DNA from: Promicromonospora iranensis
GTDB lineage: Bacteria; Actinomycetota; Actinomycetes; Actinomycetales; Cellulomonadaceae
DNA: 64,000 nucleotides
Assembly: GCF_028994805.1 (NCBI RefSeq)
Contig: NZ_JAJQQP010000010.1
Span: forward strand, 62,001 to 126,000
Reading direction: 5' to 3'
Shown: positions 15,999 to 23,668 of the stretch, piece after piece
Layout: the number at the start of each line of letters is the position of its first letter
How positions within the stretch are numbered: position 1 is the first letter of the stretch
Position numbers and translations under genes: made by a program
Notes under the pieces: model-generated
What the model was told of the DNA's origin: nothing
The model's database searches: none
The model's input: the letters and a program-made list of their open reading frames with translations, nothing else

Positions 15999-17669
15999 TC
16001 AGGACGGCAGGGCGTCGTCCGCGGGGAGGGGCACGCGCCACACCAGGCGGGTGCCGACCCGTTCGGCGTCCGGGTCCAGCGGTTCGACGGCGAGGGAGCC
16101 GCCCAGCTCCTCTGCCCGCTGGGCAAGGTTGCGCAGGCCGCTGCGCGGGACACCCGCCGGGACGCCGACGCCGTCGTCGCTCACCCGGAGCTCCACGTCG
16201 CCGTCCACCCGGAGCGTGACCGCGACCCGCGACGCCGACGCGTGCCGGGTCACGTTGGACAACGCCTCACGCAGCACCGCGACGACGTGCTCCGCCACCT
16301 CGGGCGGCACCAGCGCGTCGACCGCCCCCTCGAACCGCAGCCGCGGCGAGTAGCCGAGCGGCGTGACCGCGGCGTCGACCTCGGTGATCACCCGCGAGCG
16401 CAGGCCGATCCGGCGGGCGCCCGCGCCGCCGGGCCGGTCGTTCGACTGGAGGCGGTAGATCGTGGTGCGGACCAGGGAGATGGTCTCGTCCACCTCGTCG
16501 ACCGCCTTGTTGAGCTTGTCCGCGATCTCCGGGGCCGCGTTCCGGGCCACGCTCTGGAGCGACAGCCCGGTCGCGTAGAGCCGCTGGATGGCCAGGTCGT
16601 GCAGGTCCCGGGCGATGCGTTCGCGGTCGCGCAGCAGCACCACGCGTTCGGCGTCGGCCCGCCCCTCGGCCAGCTCCAGCGCGACGGCCGCCTGCGCGGC
16701 GAAGGCCCCCAGCGCCTCCACCACCACGGACGAGAACGGCGGGCGCCCCCGGACGCGCGCGGCGGCCAGGACGCCCCGGGCCCCGCCCGACTCACCGAGC
16801 GGCCAGACGGCGAGCGGGCCGAGGCGACCGGGCAGCTCCAGCGACAGGCTGGCGTGCTCGTCCTCCGTCGCGTCGTCGGTGACCATCGGCACGCCGGTCC
16901 GGAACGTGAGCGCGGTGAACGTGCCCTCGGCGGCGAGCACCGCGCCGATCTGCGCTTCCGCGCCCAGTCCGCACGCCGACTGCAGCACCAGACGTCCGGT
17001 GGTCGGGTCCGGGACGGCGATGGCCGTGACGTCGGCGTCGGCCACCTCGCGTGCCTCGCTGCCGACGAGGGTCAGCACGTCGCCCGGCGACGTCCCGGTG
17101 AGGACCTCGCGGGAGATGCGGTCGTTGGCGCGCGCCCAGCGCTCGCGCATGCGTGCGACGTCGTACAGGCGGGCGTTCTCCACCGCCACGCTCGCCGCGG
17201 CGGCGAGCGCCTCGAGGACCCGCTGGTCCTCGGCGGTGAAGTCGCTGCCGCCCCGCTTGTCCGTGAGGTAGAGGTTGCCGAACGGCGCGCCGTGCACGCG
17301 CAGCGGCATCCCGACGAAGGTGTGCATCGGCGGGTGGTGCGCAGGGAAGCCGACGGAGGTGGGGTGGTCGGCGATGTCGTGCAGGCGCAGCGGCACGGGA
17401 TGCCGGATCAGCTCGCCCAGCACGCCGTGCCCCGTGGGGTACGGGCCGATCGCGGTGATCTGGTCGTCGGACAGGCCGACCGTGAGGAACCGGGCGATCC
17501 TTCCGTCGGCGCCCAGCACGCCGAGCGCGCCGTACCGGGCGTCGACGAGCTCGATCGCCGTCTCGACGATGCGGTGCAGCACCGTCTCCAGGTCCAGCCC
17601 GCGGCTGACCGTGATGACGGCGTCGAGCAGCAGGTCAGTGCGGTCGTGCGGTGCGCTCTCGGAGTCCAT
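15999..17669 (-). CDS. DosS/DosT-like sensor histidine kinase with two GAF domains
   Basis: 556 aa from ATG 17669, which follows GGAGGTG. GAF-A (about 15-165) keeps the mycobacterial DosS blocks GLDLETVL, DARYGALGV, SVGFPAHHPPM and FGNLYLTDK; His112 in AHHPPM aligns with the haem-ligand His149 of M. tuberculosis DosS (alignment from memory). GAF-B (about 180-335) follows. HisKA_3 has phospho-acceptor His357 (RIARDLHDLAIQ) and the ATPase domain has VLREALSNVTRHA and SDDGVGVP. Soluble, no membrane helices. Family members sense O2, NO, CO or redox state through haem. Convergent with the DosR-like gene, its likely partner. Confidence 0.93.
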   Translation of the reverse strand: MDSESAPHDRTDLLLDAVITVSRGLDLETVLHRIVETAIELVDARYGALGVLGADGRIARFLTVGLSDDQITAIGPYPTGHGVLGELIRHPVPLRLHDIADHPTSVGFPAHHPPMHTFVGMPLRVHGAPFGNLYLTDKRGGSDFTAEDQRVLEALAAAASVAVENARLYDVARMRERWARANDRISREVLTGTSPGDVLTLVGSEAREVADADVTAIAVPDPTTGRLVLQSACGLGAEAQIGAVLAAEGTFTALTFRTGVPMVTDDATEDEHASLSLELPGRLGPLAVWPLGESGGARGVLAAARVRGRPPFSSVVVEALGAFAAQAAVALELAEGRADAERVVLLRDRERIARDLHDLAIQRLYATGLSLQSVARNAAPEIADKLNKAVDEVDETISLVRTTIYRLQSNDRPGGAGARRIGLRSRVITEVDAAVTPLGYSPRLRFEGAVDALVPPEVAEHVVAVLREALSNVTRHASASRVAVTLRVDGDVELRVSDDGVGVPAGVPRSGLRNLAQRAEELGGSLAVEPLDPDAERVGTRLVWRVPLPADDALPS

Positions 17670-17688
17670 CGACACCTCCAGCGGCCAC

Positions 17689-17724
17689 GGTAGCGCGGAT
17701 CGGTAGCGCGGATCGGTAGCGCGG
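17689..17724. repeat. Three tandem copies of a 13-bp unit upstream of the DosS-like gene
   Basis: GGTAGCGCGGATC repeated twice and then GGTAGCGCGG. It lies in the leader between the kinase ribosome site and the DosR-like box at 17731. On the kinase strand each unit carries GCTACCGATC, so it could hold repeated -10-like or regulator half-sites. Confidence 0.75.
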
Positions 17725-17730
17725 CACGGA

Positions 17731-17744
17731 GGGACCTTGGTCCC
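17731..17744. promoter_or_regulatory. DosR-like box between the kinase and USP genes
   Basis: GGGACCTTGGTCCC, the exact reverse complement of the box at 14552-14565. A second weaker site (GGGGCCTGTCCCC, 17775-17787) follows. Placed to control the USP gene and perhaps the divergent kinase gene. Confidence 0.7.
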
Positions 17745-17774
17745 GCCGAAGCGGGCCACCGGTCTCTGCCGGGC

Positions 17775-17787
17775 GGGGCCTGTCCCC
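17775..17787. promoter_or_regulatory. Second, weaker GGGAC/GTCCC-type site before the USP gene
   Basis: GGGGCCTGTCCCC mirrors the second site in the DoxX-like promoter (GGGACCTGTCCC). Its right arm also pairs with GGGGACA at 17800-17806. Confidence 0.4.
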
Positions 17788-17818
17788 TGGTGTCCTGGAG
17801 GGGACAGAGGAGGGCACC

Positions 17819-18721
17819 ATGAGCATCACCTGGTACCGGGGAATCGTCGTCGGCGTCGACGGATCGGACGAGAGCCTGGCCGCGCTGGACTGGGCGGCCC
17901 GCGCCGCCGACCTGCACGACGCCTGCCTGACGGCCATCACGACCTACATCACGCCCATGACGCCCGACCCAGGGATCGGGAACCCGGTCGCGCAGGTCAG
18001 AGACGACGCCGAGCGCGCCGCCCAGGCCGCACGTGCCCGGATCGGGTCGCGCCGCCCGGGGAACCGCGACGTCGAGGTGCTGGTCCTGCCCGGCAGTGCC
18101 CACCATGTGCTGAGCCAACGGTCGACGACGTGCGACCTGGTCGTGGTGGGCCGGCGCGGTCTCGGACGGCTCGATCGCCTGCTGCTCGGCTCCACGTCGG
18201 CCGCCCTGGCCGCGTCGGCGCCCGGCGCCACCGTCGTGGTGCCGGCCGGTGCGACGACCGGCGACCCGCGCCGCGTCCGGGTGGGCGTGGACCGGAACGA
18301 CGAGCCGGACGTGCTCGGCGCAGCCTTCGCCGAGGCGTCCGCGCGCGGCTGCCCGCTCGAGGTGGTGCACGTGTCGCGCACCGACCCCGCTGCCTCGATG
18401 CTCTTCGAGATCGAGCCCTTCGCCCAGGCGTGGCAGGAGGCGACGAATGCCGGGCTGGCCGACCGGGTCGCCCGGTGGTCGGAGAAGTACCCGCGCGTGA
18501 CCTGCACGGTGACGATCCGCCGTGGCGACCGGGTCCCCGCCCTGCTCGACGATCTGACGCCCGACGACCTCCTGGTGGTCGGCGGACGGCGGCACCAGCC
18601 GGCCCTCGGCCGCATGCTGGGCAGCGTGCCGGACGCCGTGCTGCGCACTGCGCCGTGCCCGGTCCTGGTGGTGCACGTGCGTCGGCCGGCGCCGGAGGTC
18701 GGCAGCACGAGCGGTTGCTAG
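17819..18721 (+). CDS. Universal stress protein with two USP domains
   Basis: 300 aa, strong ribosome site GAGGAGGG before ATG 17819. Domain 1 (about 5-140) has VGVDGSDESLAALDWA and the ATP-binding GRRGLGRLDRLLLGSTS motif; domain 2 (about 150-290) has RVRVGVDRNDE and GGRRHQPALGRMLGSV, in which the glycine motif is less canonical. Tandem USPs are hallmark members of the mycobacterial DosR regulon and bind ATP in the cytoplasm. A DosR-like box 75 bp upstream supports control by the adjacent system. Confidence 0.93.
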   Translation: MSITWYRGIVVGVDGSDESLAALDWAARAADLHDACLTAITTYITPMTPDPGIGNPVAQVRDDAERAAQAARARIGSRRPGNRDVEVLVLPGSAHHVLSQRSTTCDLVVVGRRGLGRLDRLLLGSTSAALAASAPGATVVVPAGATTGDPRRVRVGVDRNDEPDVLGAAFAEASARGCPLEVVHVSRTDPAASMLFEIEPFAQAWQEATNAGLADRVARWSEKYPRVTCTVTIRRGDRVPALLDDLTPDDLLVVGGRRHQPALGRMLGSVPDAVLRTAPCPVLVVHVRRPAPEVGSTSGC

Positions 18722-18980
18722 CCGCCGCGTCACTGCGGAAGGCTCTCGTCCTGCCCCGAGTCCGCGAGCGTCGCGCCGCCCACGCCCCAGTTCTCCCGCG
18801 GGATCTCCTGGATGACTACCCGGATCGTGTCGAGATCGTGGCGCGGGACGTGCCGCACGGGGTCCGCGCCCGCGACCATGCGGCAGGGCTCACGTCGTCC
18901 TTGGCGGACCTCTCCGCCTACCTCGAGCCGTAGGCCACTGCTCCGAGCCGAGCCCAGACCGGGCTGGAGTCAGCCTTGCT
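18722..18980. other. Intergenic stretch with no convincing gene
   Basis: Plus strand stays open up to a TAG at 18931-18933, ending in residues such as DDYPDRVEIVARDVPHGV and LADLSAYLEP, but no start codon with a ribosome site is present and no family is recognised. It may be a decayed gene tail. Confidence 0.3.
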
Positions 18981-19002
18981 TATGCAGGTGATTACCTGCA
19001 TA
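18981..19002. promoter_or_regulatory. ArsR-type operator
   Basis: Inverted repeat with 9-bp perfect arms TATGCAGGT and ACCTGCATA around GATT. It ends 8 bp before ATG 19011 and overlaps a possible promoter (TTGCTT at 18977, CATATT at 18999). Likely autoregulation by the ArsR domain encoded downstream. Confidence 0.7.
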
Positions 19003-19010
19003 TTGGATCC

Positions 19011-19823
19011 ATGACCGCACAGCAGGACGTCCTCGATCCGGTGTTCAAGGCCTTGGCCGACCCCACCCGACGCCTGCTCCTCGACCGGCTCCGCCAGCAG
19101 AACGGGCAGACGCTCACCGAGCTCTGCGGCAGCCTCGAGATGGCGCGCCAGTCGGCGACGCAGCACCTCGACCTCCTGGCGCAGGCCGGCCTTGTCGTCG
19201 TCGTACGCCGTGGGCGGGAACGCCTGCACTACCTCAATCCCGCTCCGATCCACGAGATCGGAGAGCGCTGGATCGCGGCGTACGACGCGCCACGACTGGC
19301 AGCACTGAGCGCCGTCCGAGACCGAGCAGAGGAATACGCCATGACCGAGACCACCTCGACCGTCCCGACGTACGTGTACGTCACCTACATCCGGGCGAGC
19401 GCCCAGCAGGTGTGGCAGTCGCTCACCGACTCCGACGTGACCGCGCGGTACTGGCACCACGCCAACGTGTCCGACTGGCAGGTCGGCTCGCCGTGGGAGC
19501 ACCGCCGGGTCGACGGCTCCGACACGGTCGACGTCGTGGGCACCGTGCTCGAGGCGGAGGCGCCGCACCGGCTCGCCGTCACCTTCGAGGCCTCCCCCGG
19601 CACCGAGCGGACCGACGGCCCCTCGGTGGTCACCTTCGTGATCGAACCGCACGCCGACGTCGTCCGGCTGACCGTCACCCACGAGAACCTGCCGGACGCC
19701 GAAATGCTGCGCCGCATGTCGAGCGGCTGGCCGGCAGTGCTCGCCAATCTCAAGACGCTGCTGGAGACCGGCGAGGTCATGCCGTCGGCGCTCTGGGACG
19801 CCCCCGCGAGCAAGACGCCGTGA
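19011..19823 (+). CDS. ArsR HTH fused to an AHSA1/SRPBCC (START-like) domain
   Basis: 270 aa. Residues 1-100 are an ArsR winged helix (VFKALADPTRRLLLDRLRQ, then LEMARQSATQHLDLLAQAGL and VVVRRGRERLHYLN) without the classical metal-binding CxC. Residues 115-255 are an AHSA1-type domain (IRASAQQVWQSLTDSDVTARYW, RLTVTHENLP, GWPAVLANLKTLLETG). In most genomes these are two adjacent genes; here there is a single uninterrupted frame with an internal Met at the junction (MTETTST). Probably a repressor whose second domain binds a hydrophobic ligand. The palindrome immediately upstream suggests self-regulation; the SDR 50 bp downstream may be co-transcribed. Confidence 0.9.
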   Translation: MTAQQDVLDPVFKALADPTRRLLLDRLRQQNGQTLTELCGSLEMARQSATQHLDLLAQAGLVVVVRRGRERLHYLNPAPIHEIGERWIAAYDAPRLAALSAVRDRAEEYAMTETTSTVPTYVYVTYIRASAQQVWQSLTDSDVTARYWHHANVSDWQVGSPWEHRRVDGSDTVDVVGTVLEAEAPHRLAVTFEASPGTERTDGPSVVTFVIEPHADVVRLTVTHENLPDAEMLRRMSSGWPAVLANLKTLLETGEVMPSALWDAPASKTP

Positions 19824-19875
19824 GCCGCTGTCCCGTCGGGGCCGGCCACCACCACCGAACACCTGGAGGACAGCC

Positions 19876-20685
19876 ATGAGCGGAATGCTGCTGGAGAACA
19901 AGAACGCCGTGATCTACGGCGGCGGGGGTGCCATCGGCGGCGCCGTCGCGCGGGTGTTCGCCCGGGAGGGCGCGCGGGTCTTCATCGCCGGGCGGACGCA
20001 GGCCAAGCTGGACGCCGTCGCGCGCGACATCATGGCCGCGGGTGGCCAGGTCGAGACCGCCCAGCTCGACGCGTTCGACCCGGAGGCGGTCGAACGGCAC
20101 GCCGACGCGGTCGCCGCGCAGGCCGGCAGCATCGACGTCGCCCTCAACGCCGTGAGCGTCACGCACGACCAAGGGACGCTGCTGGCGGACCTCTCGCTGG
20201 AGGAGTTCATGCGGCCGATCGACGGCTTCCTGCGGACACTCTTCATCACGAGCAAGGCGGTGGCGCGGCACATGGGCGGGGAGCGCCCCGGCGTCGTCCT
20301 GAACCTCTCCGAGCCGGGTGCCCGGCTCGCGGCGAGCGGCATCCTCGGCCACGGCGTGAGCGCGGCCGGCAAGGAGGCGTTCTCGCGGCTGCTGGCCGCG
20401 GAGCTGGCGCCGAGGAACATCCGCGTCATCGACATCCGGCCGCACGCCGTCGTCGACGCGGCCGCCGCCGGCTCCTACACGCGCGACGTCTTCGGGCCGT
20501 CCGCGGCGGCCGCCGGGCAGACGCTCGACGAGTTCCTGGACGACGGGATGCGGGCGGGGACACTGCTCCAGCAGCTGCCGACGCTCTCCGACGTCGCGGA
20601 GACCGCCGCGTTCCTGGCCTCGGACCGCGCCGGCGCGATGACGGCCACAGTGGTCAACCTGACCGGCGGCGCCCTCGTGGACTGA
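19876..20685 (+). CDS. Short-chain dehydrogenase/reductase lacking the catalytic Tyr motif
   Basis: 269 aa with a Rossmann fold: nucleotide loop YGGGGAIGGAVAR, an NAG-equivalent LNAVSV, catalytic-Ser strand VVLNLSEPGA and C-terminal GGALVD. The usual YxxxK is missing: the corresponding stretch reads GHGVSAAGKEAFSRLLAAEL, with no Tyr in any sensible alignment. Start ATG 19876 after GGAGGACAGCC. It may still bind NAD(P) but act as a reductase with a different acid, or as a non-enzymatic sensor. Probably co-transcribed with the ArsR-AHSA1 gene. Confidence 0.85.
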   Translation: MSGMLLENKNAVIYGGGGAIGGAVARVFAREGARVFIAGRTQAKLDAVARDIMAAGGQVETAQLDAFDPEAVERHADAVAAQAGSIDVALNAVSVTHDQGTLLADLSLEEFMRPIDGFLRTLFITSKAVARHMGGERPGVVLNLSEPGARLAASGILGHGVSAAGKEAFSRLLAAELAPRNIRVIDIRPHAVVDAAAAGSYTRDVFGPSAAAAGQTLDEFLDDGMRAGTLLQQLPTLSDVAETAAFLASDRAGAMTATVVNLTGGALVD

Positions 20686-20705
20686 GGCACCAGGGCCGGG
20701 ACGGC

Positions 20706-21008
20706 CTACGACGCCAGCCACTCCCGCGCGCCCCGGCCCGACCGCGCGGGCCGGACGGCGCCGTCGGCCTCGCTGATCTCCGCCCACACCGCGTCGAGCG
20801 AGAGGCCGAGGACCTCCGCGATCGCGGCGATCGTCGGGAAGGCCGGTGTCGCCACGCGGCCCGACTCGATCTTGCGGAGGGTCTCCGGGGAGACACGTGC
20901 GTCGAGCGCGACCTCGAGCATCGAGCGCTCGCCCCTGGCGCGACGCAGGAGGGCGCCGAGGCGCTGTCCGCGCTCGACCTCCGCGGGTGTGAGCGGCAAC
21001 CTGACCAT
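20706..21008 (-). CDS. XRE-family transcriptional regulator
   Basis: 100 aa with one lambda-repressor-type helix-turn-helix (LGALLRRARGERSMLEVALDARVSPETLRKIESGR, about residues 17-51). The start ATG 21008 has a TAGAAT hexamer 6 nt upstream and no ribosome site, so it is probably leaderless. Divergent from the M24 peptidase gene across a 66-bp gap with two direct repeats that are candidate operators. Confidence 0.85.
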   Translation of the reverse strand: MVRLPLTPAEVERGQRLGALLRRARGERSMLEVALDARVSPETLRKIESGRVATPAFPTIAAIAEVLGLSLDAVWAEISEADGAVRPARSGRGAREWLAS

Positions 21009-21023
21009 GGCCCGATTCTAATA

Positions 21024-21047
21024 CCGGGATAGTATGGCCGGGATAGT
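21024..21047. promoter_or_regulatory. Direct-repeat operator between the XRE and M24 genes
   Basis: CCGGGATAGT occurs at 21024-21033 and 21038-21047, a 14-bp period. The first copy is flanked by ATA and AT (ATACCGGGATAGTAT is a near-palindrome). It lies over both divergent promoters and is the probable XRE binding site. Confidence 0.6.
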
Positions 21048-21074
21048 TATTGGGAAGCATAAGAAGGGCGCCAC

Positions 21075-21851
21075 ATGATCGAGATCCTGAACCCCGCCGA
21101 GCTGGCCCGAGCACGGGGTGCGGGCACCCTGGTCGCGACGATCCTGCAGACGCTGCGGACGCGGAGCACGGTCGGCACGAACCTCCTGGACATCGACCAG
21201 TGGGCCCAGGCGATGATCGTCGACGCCGGTGCGCAGTCCTGTTATGTGGACTACGCACCGGCGTTCGGGCGCGGGCCGTTCGGCCACTACATCTGTACCG
21301 CCGTCAACGACGCGGTCCTCCACGGCAAGCCGCGCGACTACCGGCTCGCGGACGGCGACCTGCTGACCCTCGACCTCGCCGTCTCCCTGGACGGCATCGC
21401 CGCGGACTCCGCGATCAGCTTCGTCGTGGGCGGCACCCAGCCCGCCGAGAGCCTGGCGATGATCGAGACGACCGAGCGCGCGCTGCGGGCGGGGATCGCC
21501 GCGGCCCGCCCCGGAGCCCGCATCGGCGACATCTCCCACGCCATCGGCGCGGTGCTGAGCGCCGCGGGGTATCCGATCAACACCGAGTTCGGCGGGCACG
21601 GCATCGGCTCGACGATGCACCAGGACCCGCACGTCCCCAACACGGGACGCCCGGGCCGCGGGTTCACGCTGCGCCCGGGGCTGCTGCTCGCGCTCGAGCC
21701 GTGGGTCATGGTGGATACCGCCGAGCTGGTGACCGACGCCGACGGGTGGACCCTCCGCAGCGCGACGGGCTGCCGGACGGCGCACAGCGAGCACACCATC
21801 GCCATCACCGACGGCGAACCGGAGATCCTCACGCTGCCGACCCCGGCGTAG
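21075..21851 (+). CDS. M24-family metallopeptidase (methionyl aminopeptidase-like)
   Basis: 258 aa with the pita-bread metal site intact: His83 (VLHGKP), Asp100 (LLTLDLAVS), Asp111 (ADSAIS), His175 (FGGHGIG), Glu208 (ALEPW) and Glu239 (HSEHTI). The order and spacing match type I methionine aminopeptidases, but the N-terminal region is divergent (CYVDYAPAFG) and there is no zinc-finger extension. Since a housekeeping MAP is expected elsewhere, this is likely an accessory paralogue. Start ATG 21075. Divergent from an XRE repressor. Confidence 0.9.
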   Translation: MIEILNPAELARARGAGTLVATILQTLRTRSTVGTNLLDIDQWAQAMIVDAGAQSCYVDYAPAFGRGPFGHYICTAVNDAVLHGKPRDYRLADGDLLTLDLAVSLDGIAADSAISFVVGGTQPAESLAMIETTERALRAGIAAARPGARIGDISHAIGAVLSAAGYPINTEFGGHGIGSTMHQDPHVPNTGRPGRGFTLRPGLLLALEPWVMVDTAELVTDADGWTLRSATGCRTAHSEHTIAITDGEPEILTLPTPA

Positions 21852-21869
21852 CCCTCCGACGCAGAGCAA

Positions 21870-21925
21870 CGAACGTAGGCCTGGTCGCCCCATGAGGGTT
21901 CATGGAGCGACCAGGCCTACGTTCG
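21870..21925. repeat. REP-like palindromic repeat / terminator hairpin, copy A
   Basis: Perfect 19-bp arms: CGAACGTAGGCCTGGTCGC (21870-21888) and its complement (21907-21925). Inside, after one mismatch, CCATGA and TCATGG form a further 6-bp stem with loop GGGT. The right arm GCGACCAGGCCTACGTTCG is present unchanged at 25887-25905. Lies between two convergent genes and could also terminate both. Confidence 0.85.
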
Positions 21926-21962
21926 ACGTGTCCTGTCCCCCGGCAGGGAGGGGGGGCGGGTT

Positions 21963-22835
21963 TTAGTATGGGCAGGTGCTGCGGTACTCGCTGATCGTCG
22001 TGCTCGTGGACGGTGCCGGGCACAGGAACTGGTCGTAGCGCAGGTCGTCGTCGACGAAGCGCTTGAGCCAGGAGATGCTGTACTTGGCGATGGTCGTGTT
22101 GTCGGTGTTCGGCGCGAAGTGGCTGGCCCCGCGTAGCTCCAGGTACGCCTTGTCGGCGGTGCTGGGGAGGGACTGGTAGAACGGCTCCGCGTGCGAGCGG
22201 ACCGAGGCGATCGAGTCGTTCTGCGCACCGACGATGAGCGTGGGTGTGCTCACCTCGGGCCACGTCTTGTCCGTGTTCCACGGCGTCAGCGGGATGGCCG
22301 CCTGGAGCGACGGTCGGTCCTTGGCCGCCTCGAGCGATCCCCCGCCGCCCATCGAGTGACCCATGACGGCCAGCCGGTCGTCGTCGATCCGGCTCGCGAC
22401 CGAGCTGCGCGTCGTGAGGTAGTCCAGCGCCCTGAGCAGCTGGTCACCGCGGGAGGACGGCTGGTCCGAGGTGGTGATCGTGTCGATCGTGAAGACGACG
22501 AACCCCTGTGAGGCCAGCCGCGGGCCGAGCCAGGCCATGGTGGACTGCGAAGCCGTGTAGCCCGGGGCGACCGCCACCGCACCGAACGTGCCTGCGGTGG
22601 TGGTGGTCGGGTAGTAGATGGTGCCGCCACCGAAACCGGAGACGAGACGCGAGACGCTCACGTCAGCGACGGCGAACGGACCACGGCGCGCCTCGATGCT
22701 CGCCACGGTCGGGTCGGGACCACGTTCGTACGGGTTGTCGGCGGCGTGCGCGGCAGGCACGCTCACGACGGCGGTGCCGGCGAGCAGCAGCCCGGACACG
22801 AGCGCTGCACCAGCCTTGCGGATCAGATGTCTCAT
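21963..22835 (-). CDS. Secreted polyester hydrolase (cutinase/PETase-type dienelactone-hydrolase-fold enzyme)
   Basis: 290 aa from ATG 22835, which follows AAAGGGG. Sec signal ends near PAAHA (31). The mature N-terminus [11 protein letters not shown] and blocks [44 protein letters not shown] and [11 protein letters not shown] are those of Thermobifida-type cutinases and IsPETase. Catalytic triad Ser161 (GHSMGG), Asp207 (QNDSIA), His239 (GASHFAPN); oxyanion residues Tyr93 and Met162; aromatic-clamp Trp186; C-terminal disulfide Cys272-Cys288. The single disulfide and HFAPN place it with type I cutinases. Divergent TetR regulator upstream. Natural substrates are plant cutin or triglycerides; activity on PET is inference. 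Confidence 0.95.
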   Translation of the reverse strand: MRHLIRKAGAALVSGLLLAGTAVVSVPAAHAADNPYERGPDPTVASIEARRGPFAVADVSVSRLVSGFGGGTIYYPTTTTAGTFGAVAVAPGYTASQSTMAWLGPRLASQGFVVFTIDTITTSDQPSSRGDQLLRALDYLTTRSSVASRIDDDRLAVMGHSMGGGGSLEAAKDRPSLQAAIPLTPWNTDKTWPEVSTPTLIVGAQNDSIASVRSHAEPFYQSLPSTADKAYLELRGASHFAPNTDNTTIAKYSISWLKRFVDDDLRYDQFLCPAPSTSTTISEYRSTCPY

Positions 22836-22886
22836 GAATTGCCCCTTTGCGATTGACAAGACAGCAACTGACGCAACTGACAGTAA

Positions 22887-22898
22887 GGTAGCTCTACC
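22887..22898. promoter_or_regulatory. Candidate TetR operator between the polyester hydrolase and TetR genes
   Basis: GGTAGCTCTACC: 5-bp perfect arms around CT in the 118-bp divergent promoter region. A direct repeat of CAACTGAC lies just beside it (about 22865-22882). Suggests joint control of both genes. Confidence 0.5.
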
Positions 22899-22953
22899 AA
22901 CCGGTCAAGACATTTCGTGGATTGATGCATGCGCACCTGACTAAGGTCGGTAC

Positions 22954-23574
22954 GTGAACGGGTACGTGGACGGCCGCAAGCTGCGCTTCGAACATCGCCG
23001 TGGGGAGGTCCTGCGCGCGGCGACCGAGCATGCGCTCGATCACGGCCTGGCCGGCCTGTCGCTGCGCAAGGTGGCCCAGACGGTCGGCGTCAGCCACGCG
23101 ACCCTGGTGCACCACTTCTCGACGAAGGACCAGCTGGTCGCCGAGATCGTCGACCTGGTGCTGACCCAGTCGCTCGCCCTCCCCGACCTCGCCGACGACG
23201 ACCCGGAACCGCTCGGGACCATCTGGCGCCGGGCCACGTCGGACCAGGGACGCCGCTACATCCGGCTGTTCACCGCGATCACCGGGCACGCCATGCACGA
23301 CAACCCGATGCTGCGCGACGCCGTGGCCCGGTCGATGCAGCAGCGGACGGCCCTGCTGGCCGCCGGCCTGGTACGGCACGGCTGCCCCGAACCGGAGGCC
23401 GTCGCGCTGGCCACCTCGCTGCTGTCGACGCTGCGCGGGCTGCTCGTCGACCTCCTCGTCACCGACGACGAGAAGCGCGTCCGGGCGGCGTTCGACGACC
23501 TGGCCACCGAGCTGGACCGGCGCAGCTCCGCCTGGCCGACGCCGGGCGCCGGGCCCACCCCGGCCGGGAGCTGA
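22954..23574 (+). CDS. TetR-family transcriptional regulator
   Basis: 206 aa. TetR N-terminal domain (RGEVLRAATEHALDHGLAGLSLRKVAQTVGVSHATLVHHFSTKDQL, about 15-62) and an all-helical effector domain. The start is GTG 22954: a TAAGGT hexamer is 6 nt upstream, consistent with a leaderless transcript. Divergent from the polyester hydrolase, its probable target; the inducer might be a breakdown product of the polymer, but that is inference. Confidence 0.9.
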   Translation: MNGYVDGRKLRFEHRRGEVLRAATEHALDHGLAGLSLRKVAQTVGVSHATLVHHFSTKDQLVAEIVDLVLTQSLALPDLADDDPEPLGTIWRRATSDQGRRYIRLFTAITGHAMHDNPMLRDAVARSMQQRTALLAAGLVRHGCPEPEAVALATSLLSTLRGLLVDLLVTDDEKRVRAAFDDLATELDRRSSAWPTPGAGPTPAGS

Positions 23575-23579
23575 CTCCC

Positions 23580-23650
23580 GTTCAGCAGCCTCCAGGCGAC
23601 CGCGCACCGGCCTGTCGCGGCACGCCGGAGCCTGCTGAACCGATCTCAGG
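23580..23650. terminator. Bidirectional terminator-like inverted repeat
   Basis: Arms GTTCAGCAGCCTCC (23580-23593) and GGAGCCTGCTGAAC (23637-23650) pair with one mismatch over 14 bp around a 43-nt GC-rich loop. It lies between the convergent TetR and VOC genes. No T-run. Confidence 0.5.
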
Positions 23651-23668
23651 AGTGGGTGGAGGCGATGG

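Noticed and set aside
17689-17724. CRISPR-like tandem array
   Set aside because: Three directly adjacent 13-bp units with no spacers and no cas genes.
21963-22835. Type II PETase such as IsPETase
   Set aside because: Only one disulfide (Cys272-Cys288) and HFAPN after the catalytic His, so it belongs with type I cutinase-like enzymes.
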